Shown here: positions 1 through 8,328 of the stretch, piece by piece
Layout of the letters: each line of letters starts with the position of its first letter
Position numbering within the stretch: position 1 is the stretch's first letter
Assembly (NCBI RefSeq): GCF_014196765.1
Contig: NZ_JACIEE010000013.1
Location: 62,001 to 126,000 of the forward strand
DNA: 64,000 nt
Direction: 5' to 3'
From: Mycoplana azooxidifex
GTDB taxonomy: Bacteria > Pseudomonadota > Alphaproteobacteria > Rhizobiales > Rhizobiaceae
Made by a program: the position numbers and the translations under genes
Notes under the pieces: generated by a model
Told to the model about the DNA's origin: nothing
Databases searched by the model: none
Seen by the model: the letters and a program-made list of their open reading frames with translations, nothing else

Positions 1-813
1 CGCCTTGATCCAGTCGGTGACGTTTCTGTTGTGCGCTTCCATCGACGCCGCACGGTCCAGAGACGGGGAGGCGGCTCGTGCAGTTGTGGACTGCTCCGTC
101 AGAACCTGGAAGGCGTCCCTGTCCCATATCAGCTCTGCCGCGGCGTCGCTGTCAGGAGCCGTGGGCATGCCGTTGGCGCTCGCGGCCTGCCGCCTTCGCT
201 TCCGTCTCCTCCAGAGCACCATGGCACCGCCGACGGCCAGACCGACAAGTGCCAGGTTCCAGAACTCGTTCTTGCCATCCGACGGAGCCGCGGATGACCG
301 GGGAGCGATAGCATCGCCCCCCGACCTTTCGGTCGTCGACGGGACGCTGTCGGCCTGCCGCGCACTCCGAGGCTGCTGCGAAGGCGTGGAGTTTTCGACG
401 GGCTTGACCTCGACGGTGGGTTCGACCGTGCTGGAAGCGGAGTCGCCAACGGGATCGAGCGGCTTTGTCTCGACTGCCGGGACCTTCTGTGATGGCGTTA
501 CGTTTTCGGACGCAGAGCCAGCAACGGCGGGCTTTTGGTCTTCTACCGCTGGAAGCGTAGGGAAAAGGCGATCGATCGTCGCCTGGTCCGCCGTCCCAGT
601 AGGAGGCAGGCTGTTCGCCGTCTGGTACGCCCGTAGAGCCGCGATCGATCTCTTGCCCCACACGCCATCGAGAGCGCCCGGCTTGAAGCCCTTGTCAGCC
701 AGCGCCTTCTGGATATCACGAACCGACCGCTCGGCTGCGGAGACCGAGGCGGCGGTAAGCGGGCTCAGCAAAGCTGCAGCAACAACCAGAACAACAATCG
801 GTCGGAACTTCAC
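1..813 (-). CDS. Secreted peptidoglycan-binding domain protein, partial (runs off left end)
   Basis: Reading the minus strand from GTG at 813 gives an open frame of 271 codons to the window edge with no stop. The start is preceded by a GGGGTGAGG ribosome site. Residues 1-28 form a signal peptide (short basic start, VVLVVAAALLSPLTAASV core, then AA). Residues of about 30-85 match the PG_binding_1 fold (RDIQKALADKGFKPGALDG, then a WG..S..AL..YQ pattern). A long Pro/Ser/Thr/Glu-rich linker follows, then one membrane segment (FWNLALVGLAVGGAMVLW) and a very basic cluster (RRRKRRRQ). The likely location is cell envelope, with the N-terminal domain in the periplasm. Its enzymatic role, if any, must lie in the missing C-terminus. 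The opposite strand has a long open frame, but it lacks this domain logic. Confidence 0.85.
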   Translation of the reverse strand, partial: MKFRPIVVLVVAAALLSPLTAASVSAAERSVRDIQKALADKGFKPGALDGVWGKRSIAALRAYQTANSLPPTGTADQATIDRLFPTLPAVEDQKPAVAGSASENVTPSQKVPAVETKPLDPVGDSASSTVEPTVEVKPVENSTPSQQPRSARQADSVPSTTERSGGDAIAPRSSAAPSDGKNEFWNLALVGLAVGGAMVLWRRRKRRRQAASANGMPTAPDSDAAAELIWDRDAFQVLTEQSTTARAASPSLDRAASMEAHNRNVTDWIKA

Positions 814-1074
814 GAAAACCTCACCCCGAAGTGGACGTCCACTATACACGGAGAGCATGTATGGCCAAGAGCTTGATTACATTCACGGTCCCGAGAACGT
901 GGACAATCGAGGCGAGAAGATTGCCAGGGCGGAACATGCCCAATGTAGCGCGCGCTCCCGGGGATCGGATCGGACTACGGCGCGGGATACGATGGGAACC
1001 GTCCCTGGCGTCCCCAGCCAGAATGCGAAAAGCCGCCGAGGCGGCCGCCCGTGAACGGAAGAAGCTGGCGGAGG

Positions 1075-1374
1075 AATTTTGCCCGGCGAAGATGACGAGG
1101 AACCCTTGTCTGCCGTGGTCCGGGAGACGGAGGAAGAACTAGGTCGCCGGTGATTTCTTGTGGCTGGGAGAGTATCGGCAGAGATGCAGGTGATGTTGGA
1201 CGTCAGAGAAATGAAGGTCTGCGAATTCGAGATGGAGTGGCCGCCCCGGTCAGGACGGACTGCGAGATTCCCGGAATCGGCCGCGCTCAATGGTTCACAA
1301 CACTCAAGCAACGGGAAGAGAAAGTTCTGAAAGGGCAGGGCGATATGCTCAGGGACCTTCAGCGCCTGAGATAG
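1075..1374 (+). pseudogene. Decayed NUDIX hydrolase remnant
   Basis: Three frames must be joined to read a NUDIX-like protein. One frame gives PGEDDEEPLSAVVRETEEEL, the NUDIX box type pattern with RE..EE. It ends in a stop near 1153, and the next frame reads AGDFLWLGEYRQR. The first frame resumes with CEFEMEWPPRSGRTARFPE, and near 1275 the sequence moves to a third frame reading IGRAQWFTTLKQREEKVL and the terminal LRDLQRLR. The order and wording match small rhizobial NUDIX proteins of about 150 residues. The N-terminal part is not recognisable. At least two or three frameshifts make a functional product unlikely. Confidence 0.6.
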
Positions 1375-1472
1375 ATGTTTCCTTCAGTCCCGAGAAGGGT
1401 CACATGTGTAGCCGAGTGCCTCTTGTGGCCGAAGGAAGACGCGGTCAGTCTTGTATGTAGTAGGACTTTCCG

Positions 1473-2186
1473 ATGGGGCAGACGTTGCAATACGATGAGG
1501 TGCGTGAAGTACGGCTACAGCTGTTTTATCAGAGGCAGACGACATCGCTGATGAGGAAAGAGGCCGCGGCCAGAACGGTCGACGAGGCCCTCAGCCTCGC
1601 ACAGGATGTTAGGCTTCCCAGGCTTTCCGTTGAATTCCGGCTGGCCGATGATGCCGAATATCTACCGGGGCGCTGGCGACTGGCGTCGGGACTTGGTGCG
1701 GCATTCGAAAACTATGTTGCCCGGCTGCAGGAGATGGAAAAGATCCGCTTTGCAAACAGCGTCATCCGCGGTCTTACATCTGCGTATCACGAGGCCTTTG
1801 ACGCCGTTGTCGAAGCGGCAGAGGCACTCGCGAACCTCGGATGGCCCGTCAACTGGCAGCAGAACATTCAGACCATTCTGGAGCCTACGGAATACGGTCT
1901 TCGCGACGGGAAACTTGTCGATCGTTTCTCGGGCCTGCCCGAGCGCGTGATGATGGGCGAAGAACTGCTGCTGCTTGGAACGGTCACGTACCATCGGCAG
2001 AGCCGTTCCGCGGACGACCTCGCTTCCTCGTTCAAACCCCAGACACTGACAGCGACAAACCGTGCTCTCCACGAAGGCATAGAGCTTCACCTGCGCGGTG
2101 ATGACGACGACCTTCCAGCCCAGTTCAGATATTGCAGCAACTGGATGCCTGGCAAATCCGGAACGTCGTATCGGATCGCCATTTAA
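1473..2186 (+). CDS. Hypothetical protein, 237 aa
   Basis: This is an open frame of 237 codons with ATG start at 1473 and a weak upstream AGGA. The composition is that of a soluble, fairly acidic protein with no signal peptide or membrane segment. Residues of about 70-150 look helical (ENYVARLQEMEKIRFANSVI, EAFDAVVEAAEALANLGW), and the rest is mixed. I do not recognise the family. It stands alone between a decayed NUDIX remnant and another unknown gene, so context gives no function. Its length and balanced codon use argue for a real gene. Confidence 0.6.
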   Translation: MGQTLQYDEVREVRLQLFYQRQTTSLMRKEAAARTVDEALSLAQDVRLPRLSVEFRLADDAEYLPGRWRLASGLGAAFENYVARLQEMEKIRFANSVIRGLTSAYHEAFDAVVEAAEALANLGWPVNWQQNIQTILEPTEYGLRDGKLVDRFSGLPERVMMGEELLLLGTVTYHRQSRSADDLASSFKPQTLTATNRALHEGIELHLRGDDDDLPAQFRYCSNWMPGKSGTSYRIAI

Positions 2187-2474
2187 GGGGCGTCATCGTT
2201 GTTTTGCCACGGAGAAACGGGAATCACTGCGAGTCTCTGCTGGCTCGGTGAGTTGCGCTGACCTCATCCCTGCGGCGACGCCGACATACTCGGAAACGGG
2301 CGCGAGTAAAGGTGAGACGAATACGATTTCCGCCTTTGGGGGGCGGGTATCGAAACACCGCCCGGCGGACGGACATCAGCGATGATGCTCGTTGAGCTGC
2401 CGCGCATTTTCTTATTGGCGCGCGCGCATTTGCGGTGCAACATCGATGATGAGACCAATCAGGAGAGATTTCGA
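2187..2474. other. Spacer without recognisable gene
   Basis: Only overlapping short frames of biased composition are present. None has a convincing ribosome site or a known motif. Confidence 0.5.
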
Positions 2475-2828
2475 ATGGTGCCAACTGCAGAAGTGTCTGC
2501 CTTGCAAAGCAGACAGATCATGGAATGCCTTAACATCGAACATATCCCTTCAATGGGGCAGGTGGCGCTGGACGATCTCAAGGCCGAGCTGGCCGAGCAG
2601 GGCGGCGATCTTTCGAACATATCAGCACCCCTCGTGACGAAGCTCGCAGCCGCGGCAGCCGAATATAGTGAGATGCGGAAGCAGCTTTCGAACTGGATGG
2701 CGGTGGAGTTCGACACATATCTGGAGCTATTCGATCTCCTTACTGAGCAAATGTCGCGGAACGGGATCGAGTACTCGACATCGATCGGAAATGTCACGCA
2801 CGTCTTGGGTGACGCGTTCGAGCCTTAG
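2475..2828 (+). CDS. Hypothetical protein, 117 aa
   Basis: ATG at 2475 is chosen because AGGAGAG lies eight bases upstream; a longer in-frame start at 2382 lacks such a site and adds a low-quality N-terminus. The product is acidic and apparently all-helical (LKAELAEQGGDLSNISAPLV, LAAAAAEYSEMRKQLSNWMA). There is no signal peptide or membrane span. The family is not recognised. It lies alone, with noncoding sequence on both sides. Confidence 0.6.
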   Translation: MVPTAEVSALQSRQIMECLNIEHIPSMGQVALDDLKAELAEQGGDLSNISAPLVTKLAAAAAEYSEMRKQLSNWMAVEFDTYLELFDLLTEQMSRNGIEYSTSIGNVTHVLGDAFEP

Positions 2829-3104
2829 AGGTACGAAATCTGGCGACGTTTCGCCGGCCTCCAATGCCGTCTGGTGCTCGTTGCAATCGACAGAGGCTAC
2901 CGACATGTTAGCGCCACGCGCCGTATTGATAGCCGTGTGCCAAAGTCCATTTCGTGCAATAGCTTGTCCGTGATAAAAAGGGCGCTCCCCGACGACGGGT
3001 TGAGCGTCCTTTCGTTGCAATTACTGCGATGTACCGTTCCAACGTCACCGTCCAAATAATTGAGGCTTGCCCTGTAGCTGTATTGGGGCCCGATGCCAGT
3101 GGCC
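2829..3104. other. Spacer without recognisable gene
   Basis: Several short overlapping frames occur on both strands, but none has a good start site or a family resemblance. Confidence 0.5.
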
Positions 3105-3797
3105 TCAGCACATTCGACCGATTGCAGGGGATGGTATCGACCTTTTCCAGAGACCATCCGCCAGCCCGACGCCGACCGCTGCGATTGCCCGCAAAAGTGC
3201 GGGTTCTTTCGAAAGCAGTGTGTCGCCATCAAAAAGCTGTCCCGCCGCCAGCAGATCGAACTCTTCCCCCAGCGGAATGACGCCTACGCTGATCCGGGAA
3301 CCCACTTCCATTGCATCTGCGTAGACGCAGGTTCCCATTGTCCTCCACGCCGGCTCGTCGCAGACAATAGTGATCTCCGCGCAAAACCTGCCGTCGTCTA
3401 TGACCTCGCGCACATAAAAGCCCTCAATCCGGCTCTGCGATTGCCCCGCGAAATCAAGCGAGCGGCGGGGTTCGAATTCAACGTAGGATACAGTTGGCGG
3501 AACGCGGTCAAGCTCGATTGTGGTCGACGAAGCCGTCCCCTCTAGTTCGTCGATCCGTGATACCGACACCGTCCCGCCATCCAGATGCCAATCGGCAATG
3601 AGGCCTTCAAGGTGGCGCAGGCGAAGGTTTCGCTCGGCAATGTCCTCGGTGGTCGCTCCCGCATGTTCGATCTCGATGAACTGCGAAGAGGGGGTGCCGA
3701 GCGCCTCATGCGCGGTAATGCCGGGGGAAAGCCGTTCAAGCCGCGCGAGCTGCGCCCGGAACGCTGCCGGGTAACGGTAAGGGTGAGAGATTCGCAT
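3105..3797 (-). CDS. Hypothetical protein, paralog of the gene at 4748-5428
   Basis: This is a 230-residue soluble protein. ATG at 3797 is preceded by AGGAGCC in the context CCAACCAGGAGCC, nearly the same leader as its paralog (CCAACCGGAGCC). Shared blocks with the 4748-5428 product are HPYRY near the N-terminus, an LE-LIA-W--DG block near 70, V-YV-F near 110, IEGFYVRE near 130, EITIVCDEPAW near 145 and SRISVGVIPLGEE near 175. Identity outside these blocks is low, so the duplication is old or the two copies arrived separately. No known domain is recognised. The conserved aromatic and acidic residues suggest a folded enzyme or immunity-type protein, but this is only inference. Confidence 0.7.
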   Translation of the reverse strand: MRISHPYRYPAAFRAQLARLERLSPGITAHEALGTPSSQFIEIEHAGATTEDIAERNLRLRHLEGLIADWHLDGGTVSVSRIDELEGTASSTTIELDRVPPTVSYVEFEPRRSLDFAGQSQSRIEGFYVREVIDDGRFCAEITIVCDEPAWRTMGTCVYADAMEVGSRISVGVIPLGEEFDLLAAGQLFDGDTLLSKEPALLRAIAAVGVGLADGLWKRSIPSPAIGRMC

Positions 3798-4138
3798 TTC
3801 TGTGGCTCCTGGTTGGTTTCAGGAAGGTTCACCGACAGCCATGCAAGAAAGAAATTTCGCGACCCCGTGGCGCGATCGGGCGGAGCTCGTAGACCCGTCC
3901 AGACCGCGGGTTGGCACAGGGCTATGTCTTGTAGGTTGAACGCAATTCCACGTTCTGTGCCATCCGCGAGCCATGGCGTCATGGCTCGGCCACATCCCAG
4001 ACCAGATATTGATGCGCTCCTTATATAATTTTTCACCGAACAACACGAAAACAACATCAAAAGGGAAGCTGTAACGCGGCGTTAAAGCGTGCGTACCTAC
4101 TGATAACTGCATGCAAAGACGCAGGCAGAGGAATTCTC
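3798..4138. other. Spacer between divergent unknown genes
   Basis: No gene is supported. The stretch separates the leftward gene ending its leader at 3797 from the rightward gene at 4139 and presumably carries both promoters. It becomes AT-rich around 4020-4060. Confidence 0.4.
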
Positions 4139-4627
4139 ATGTGGCACATAACGCCGAATAGCTCGCAATATGTCCTCCAACCCTCTTTGGAAGAAACGAA
4201 AGCTGTCATCGAGATCTTGAAGCGCTTCGAACGGAGCTTGCTGGAAGTGCCGGAGCCCCAGCCCGAATACTCTCGTTTCTACCTTGGAATCCTTCCTCAC
4301 GAGATTGTTTGGATGGGGGACAACACTGACAGCTACGTAGGCCCAAGGCCTTCCATGGGCGCTAAGCTGGACATTGAGGAGTTCGGAGAGGGTGGGTTGT
4401 CGACCTTAACGCCGTCTGGACTTCATGCGTTGATGTTGGAAGGAGCGCCACGAGGGGACATTCTGGACGCACTAGCTACTGCGCTTTATTGGGAACGCGA
4501 CCGTGTGACAAATGGGGAAGATCCAGATGTCCATCTCTCGAGTCTTGAGAGTTGTGTCGAAACAGTGGTCCACATTGTGCGGGACCTTTGCAGGATTTTC
4601 CCCCGGCCGAGGGCCGTTGCCAGGTAG
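4139..4627 (+). CDS. Hypothetical protein, 162 aa
   Basis: ATG at 4139 follows GAGGAATTCTC, a good ribosome site. The protein is soluble and acidic with a helical N-terminus (LEETKAVIEILKRFERSLLE), a central part rich in Gly and aromatic residues (YLGILPHEIVWMGDNTDSYV) and a helical C-terminus. The family is not recognised. It sits between two leftward paralogous unknown genes and faces the other way, so a three-gene accessory cassette is possible. Confidence 0.6.
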   Translation: MWHITPNSSQYVLQPSLEETKAVIEILKRFERSLLEVPEPQPEYSRFYLGILPHEIVWMGDNTDSYVGPRPSMGAKLDIEEFGEGGLSTLTPSGLHALMLEGAPRGDILDALATALYWERDRVTNGEDPDVHLSSLESCVETVVHIVRDLCRIFPRPRAVAR

Positions 4628-4747
4628 GCAGCGGTACCAGAAACTGGTTATTCCTTGAATAGCGGAACGCAACACACGCCCCGTATCAATCTTGATGCGG
4701 CAGGCCTCGAGCATCTGTCGCGCAGTCCGCTACCGAAGTCATATTAA

Positions 4748-5428
4748 TCAGTGCAAGGGCCCCAGATAAGGCATTGCGGAGAGGTCCGGCTTCTTGTGAA
4801 GAATGGCAATGATATTACCCACAACCCTCCGGGCCAGAGAAATAACACTATCCGACTTGAACTCATCGTCTCCATGGAGGACAGTCTCGTTGAGCGCTTC
4901 GGGTAGCTCCGAGCCAATGGGGATTGCGCAGATCGCGATTTGCGACGCGGTGCGTAACGCATGTCCATAGGGCCCATGTTCGAGCTCATTCCACACTGGG
5001 CCGTTACAGACGAACGTAATCTCCAGAGCGTCGCCCTCATCACCTAAAATTTTACGAAAATAAAAGCCTTCAATGAAAGCCGCTTCTTGGCTCTTCAATA
5101 CCATGCGCTCGACTTGCCCAAAGTGAACATATGTGACGCGGTCGCCGAGATCGCGTTGGAGGACAAACGGCCAGCATTCGCTGTGAACGAGCTCATCCAT
5201 AAATGCCACTGCATCAAACGCCTGACAGCCGTCGCCGATCCAATTGGCGATTAGGCGTTCGATGTGATTGAGGTACTGTCGGCGCGTGGAAAGTTCAGCC
5301 TGGCTCACGCCAGAAAACTCAATCGCCAGCCGTTCCAGGGGCTCGGTGCCAGCCGCAATGTCTTCGAGCCGCGCAATGGCGGCTGACATAGTTTCACGAT
5401 AGCGATGCGGATGAAGAGGCTTTTGCAT
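4748..5428 (-). CDS. Hypothetical protein, paralog of the gene at 3105-3797
   Basis: ATG at 5428 (protein start MQKPLHPHRYR) is chosen over an upstream in-frame start at 5554. It has a CGGAGCC ribosome site in a leader resembling that of its paralog, and homology to the paralog starts here. Length is 226 residues. Shared features are HPHRY at 6-10, the LE-LIANW--DG block, VTYVHF, IEGFYFRK, EITFVCNGPVW and SQIAICAIPIGSE. It is a soluble protein with no recognised domain. The upstream 400 bases are strongly AT-rich compared with the window. Confidence 0.7.
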   Translation of the reverse strand: MQKPLHPHRYRETMSAAIARLEDIAAGTEPLERLAIEFSGVSQAELSTRRQYLNHIERLIANWIGDGCQAFDAVAFMDELVHSECWPFVLQRDLGDRVTYVHFGQVERMVLKSQEAAFIEGFYFRKILGDEGDALEITFVCNGPVWNELEHGPYGHALRTASQIAICAIPIGSELPEALNETVLHGDDEFKSDSVISLARRVVGNIIAILHKKPDLSAMPYLGPLH

Positions 5429-5829
5429 ATGCGGCTCCGGTTGGAGGCACAATGCCAGTTTTCTTGGGCTTTGCAAGGAAGCAGCGAGCCTAGATGACGT
5501 GACGCCAGGATAGACTGCCCGCCCAATCAGATTATAACTTCGCGGCAGGGCCATGTATATCCTTGTAAATAACTTATCATCGAGCGAATATTACACACAA
5601 TATCATTTTCATGCCTCTTCAATACCTATATTAATAGCCAAACAAGCTCCTGCGACAATTGATATATTATAGATAGGAATACGAACCTATATCTTGCTTG
5701 GGTCATCTTTATGGGTTTCGGACATCTTTTGCTGTTTTCTACAACATGCTGCTGCGAGGTCTCCCGCTCCATGAGAAAGAAAAATTCCATAATTTGCATT
5801 ATGCAATTTTACATTGTAAGGGCTATTTA
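5429..5829. other. AT-rich spacer upstream of a truncated insertion sequence
   Basis: Base composition drops well below the window average, with runs such as ATATTATAGATAGG. A short dyad (ATAGG, eight bases, CCTAT) lies at about 5672-5689. No coding region is supported. The composition suggests imported DNA or a strong promoter region for the leftward gene at 5428. Confidence 0.45.
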
Positions 5830-6124
5830 GTAATGCGACAGTTGGGCCAGTTAGAGATGCGACAGTCTCGCCTCTCGACGCGCTGGTCAATGCCAACGTT
5901 GGGAGCAAGGATGACGACCTTCAGTCTGGTCGAGACCATCAGCGGTTGGAGTCGTCATGTCCTGTTTGATCACCATGTCGCAGAAAGAGTTGCATCGCCT
6001 CGAAGTCATCCAGAAGATCAGTGACGAGCGCCTGAGCGTTGTCCAGGGTGCCGAACTGCTCGCACTCAGTCGAAGTCAGGTCCATCGGCTGCTGCAGGCC
6101 TATGACCTGGATGGTCCGGCCGGG
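5830..6124 (+). mobile_element. Truncated insertion sequence end with transposase N-terminus (ISNCY-like)
   Basis: The left end contains the direct repeat ATGCGACAGT at about 5834 and 5859, the layout seen at ends of this transposon type. A transposase frame starts with ATG at 5957 and reads a helix-turn-helix segment: MSQKELHRLEVIQKISDERL, then AELLALSRSQVHRLLQAYD. This resembles the N-terminus of ISNCY-type transposases found in rhizobia. Homology stops at about 6120 after DGPAG, where the frame enters unrelated DNA and terminates at 6148. The catalytic part and the right end are missing, so the element is inactive. Confidence 0.65.
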
Positions 6125-6125
6125 T

Positions 6126-6301
6126 GCTGTCGAGCATTCTGCGCATGATTCTTCAGCATCGCGAATACCCTCCTTGGACAACCGCATTAGAAAGGTAGCG
6201 ATTTGAAGGACTGAGTTCCTATCCCGCTCAATGCCAAACTCTCGGTAGTGCGTCTTAAGCGCAGCCCTCGCTATTTGGACTTCTACCCACTGCTCCGGCA
6301 T
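6126..6301 (-). pseudogene. Hypothetical gene fragment cut by the insertion-sequence remnant
   Basis: Reading leftward from ATG at 6301 (or GTG at 6313, which abuts the stop of the preceding gene) gives MPEQWVEVQIARAALKTHYR followed by FGIERDRNSVLQIATFLMRL and SKEGIRDAEES. At about 6125 the frame runs into the insertion-sequence remnant and continues with unrelated residues. The coding part is plausible helical protein, probably the third gene of the SyrB-like block. The original C-terminus is lost. Family not recognised. Confidence 0.5.
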
Positions 6302-6313
6302 TCCAACGCACAC

Positions 6314-6799
6314 TCAAACTTCAAACCGAGCCAACATTTGTCGCAACTGTGCATTCTGCACTCTAAGTTTTTGCTCCAGCTGCAATCGCAGTCGGCGGAT
6401 TTCATTATCAAGCTCTTGAGCATGATCTCTTGGCGTCGCCAGTTGTACGGGCGTTGAATTAATTTCCGTCCGCCTTTTATTGGCGCGGCGGCGAGGCCCT
6501 TTCTCAGCCTCCTCGCTAGTGGCGACTACTAGTTGATCCTCTTTTCCCACTGCCGCCGCGGCGGCGATTGCCGCAAGCGTCGGCAAGTCTTCTATGTGCT
6601 CTGGGCCTTCCTGCGACGCACCGGCTGGGGCGCTTAATTCGAGGTTGGTCGAAGGAGGCACGGCTTCCAGCTCGGCCGTCTGCGCGATCATATCGGAATC
6701 TGACGATGCTTCTTCGCTTGTTGCTGAAATGACATCAGGCGCGTCGTGCTTATCGTGTCGCCTCATAAGGCCAACGAGAAATTTCCACGGAGACTTCAT
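6314..6799 (-). CDS. SyrB-like coiled-coil protein, short type
   Basis: The 161-residue product starts MKSPWKFLVGLMRR, a start typical of a family of rhizobial proteins usually encoded near syrB-like genes. The middle is low-complexity, rich in Ala, Glu, Ser and Thr, with a basic patch (KGPRRRANKRR). The C-terminus is a coiled-coil reading LDNEIRRLRLQLEQKLRVQN and ending LRQMLARF, which parallels the SyrB C-terminal coil in the neighbouring gene. A regulatory or protein-binding role is plausible from the family, but no function is demonstrated. It is followed directly by a truncated gene and preceded by a longer SyrB-like gene on the same strand. Confidence 0.6.
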   Translation of the reverse strand: MKSPWKFLVGLMRRHDKHDAPDVISATSEEASSDSDMIAQTAELEAVPPSTNLELSAPAGASQEGPEHIEDLPTLAAIAAAAAVGKEDQLVVATSEEAEKGPRRRANKRRTEINSTPVQLATPRDHAQELDNEIRRLRLQLEQKLRVQNAQLRQMLARFEV

Positions 6800-6928
6800 C
6801 TTCGTTGTCTAACCTCAACTACCGTCACTGAGGACAACTTCCCCGGCAACGATTGATCATCGCCGGGAATGGTCAGTTAAACGCCGATCCGGAATTCACC
6901 AGTTCGGGGATAGTACTGTTTGCCTGGT

Positions 6929-7597
6929 CTAGGATTGGCCAAGGCGTTTGCGAAGATCGGCGTTTTCGGCGCGCAGTTTTTCGGCCAACTGCTTCCTGAG
7001 GTTTCTATTTTCCTCTTCCAACTGGAGAAGATCAGCCATCTCGTCTCCCGCTGCAGCTAGCGATCTCGCTTCGACTGCGGGCTGTGGCGTACGCATCTTT
7101 CGGGGCTTTTTTTCAGGAGGAGTTGTTTGCGAGGTAGTTGGTGCTGCCTTCGCCCGCTTTACGCGCGGCTTCCGTGTCGCCTTCTTGATATCGGAAGTCG
7201 CAGCCGAAGTGCCGGCAGTTGCCGCGTCAAGCGACGCACTTTTTGGACGTGGCCCCCGGCGTTTCTTTTCCGGGGGAGGTGGAACTACATCTGCGCTTAC
7301 GCTGTCCGGGCTAACGACTGTGCTGGTCTCATCGGCCATATTTTCCTCCTGTGGTGGCAGTGAAGTCTTTCGCTGACCCATTGCAGGTGTCAACAGCCTC
7401 ATTTCGTTTTGTTGGCGCTCAGAGTGACGGAGCGAGCTCCTCATGGTTTGAGTGCTGATCTCGGATTGCGCCTCGGCTTCGACGTCGCGGGACATGGACT
7501 GAAGGTCCAGGTTTCCCCAGATGGAGGTCGGTTTCTGTGGCTTCCGCCGGCTTCCGCCCTTGTACTCAACCACGAAGTTTTTTTGTGGTCGCTTCAT
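6929..7597 (-). CDS. SyrB-like regulator with N-terminal SIWG motif region
   Basis: The frame from ATG at 7597 (AAGGACG upstream) encodes 222 residues. The N-terminal part carries KNFVVEYKGGSRRKPQKPTS followed by IWGNLD, a motif shared with the 57-residue gene at 16350-16523. The second half starts at an internal MADETS (7339), which has its own AGGAGG site five bases upstream, so a shorter 136-residue product is possible. The C-terminus reads ADLLQLEEENRNLRKQLAEK then LRAENADLRKRLG, closely resembling Sinorhizobium SyrB. SyrB is reported to repress syrM-type symbiotic regulation. The role here is inferred from similarity only. The Lys/Arg/Ala/Pro-rich middle looks disordered and DNA-binding. 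Confidence 0.65.
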   Translation of the reverse strand: MKRPQKNFVVEYKGGSRRKPQKPTSIWGNLDLQSMSRDVEAEAQSEISTQTMRSSLRHSERQQNEMRLLTPAMGQRKTSLPPQEENMADETSTVVSPDSVSADVVPPPPEKKRRGPRPKSASLDAATAGTSAATSDIKKATRKPRVKRAKAAPTTSQTTPPEKKPRKMRTPQPAVEARSLAAAGDEMADLLQLEEENRNLRKQLAEKLRAENADLRKRLGQS

Positions 7598-7967
7598 CAA
7601 TTTCGTCCTTGTGTATGGCTGCAGAGGGGAACATTTCCTGTTGCTGCGTCTGGTCAGGCAGAAGGAAATAAATCACGCTCGGTTTTGCCGATCCGAATTT
7701 TGGCGTCAAGTCATACACGCGGCGGTCACGCGTCAAATCCGCCGGTAAGAAATCGAGCATCCCGTTAGCGCAACATCGGAGGCAGTCCAACCCCGCTTCC
7801 ATTCATGGCGTCCTGGACCAGGTCCGGATCTCCGTCGATCAACCCTCAAGGGGTCGGCTAGCAAGCTGCCGCCGCTCCGCCTTCGTTGTCGCGGTGATCG
7901 CGACCGTACCTGTTCCTTTGAGGAGCCATCAGCGGGAATTGGCCCGCTTCCGATGGAGCACCTGAAC
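7598..7967. other. Spacer without recognisable gene
   Basis: It holds the presumed promoter of the leftward SyrB-like gene. Short frames on both strands have no convincing start or motif. Confidence 0.4.
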
Positions 7968-8144
7968 ATGGCACACGATCTTTCCCTCGCCCAGTCTCAC
8001 GCCTTCCACCTCTGCAATGACCTGATGGTCCCGATCACCCTGTTCAAATCCGGCGACGAATTCGGCGTCCTTCCGTCCGACGAACTCGATGACGAAGACG
8101 ATCTTGAGATCGTGCATGAATATTTCCCCCGCGGGTTTCATTGA
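7968..8144 (+). CDS. Small acidic hypothetical protein, 58 aa
   Basis: ATG at 7968 has GGAGC nine bases upstream; an alternative ATG lies at 7953. The product starts MAHDLSLAQSHAFHLCNDLM and carries FKSGDEFGVLPSDEL plus an acidic stretch DDEDDLEIVHEY. Similar short acidic proteins are common just upstream of the DUF3991/DUF1419 plasmid gene string in rhizobia, as I remember them, but the function is unknown. The gene lies on the same strand, 184 bases before the DUF3991-toprim gene. Confidence 0.55.
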   Translation: MAHDLSLAQSHAFHLCNDLMVPITLFKSGDEFGVLPSDELDDEDDLEIVHEYFPRGFH

Positions 8145-8328
8145 GACCCGCCTGTTTCTGCCGCTGGCGACCTGTCGGCCGCAAGGGAAGCTTCGCCGCA
8201 GCACATCGCTGAAACTTTTGTCAGTTGCTTGCAGCGCTCTTGCACCCTCCGCTCTTCGCGGCGAGTTGAAGGTGGCCCGCAAAATACGGGAATCAAGAAG
8301 GGACGGCCGCTCTGCGGCCGAAGAAAAT

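Noticed and set aside
5-1054. Long rightward open frame of 349 codons
   Set aside because: It lies opposite a leftward gene with a signal peptide, PG-binding domain, membrane span and ribosome site; the rightward frame has no domain and is a high-GC shadow.
857-1142. Two overlapping short rightward frames starting at 857 and 861
   Set aside because: Each begins near a GGAG, but they overlap out of frame, match nothing I know, and the second runs through the NUDIX remnant in a different frame.
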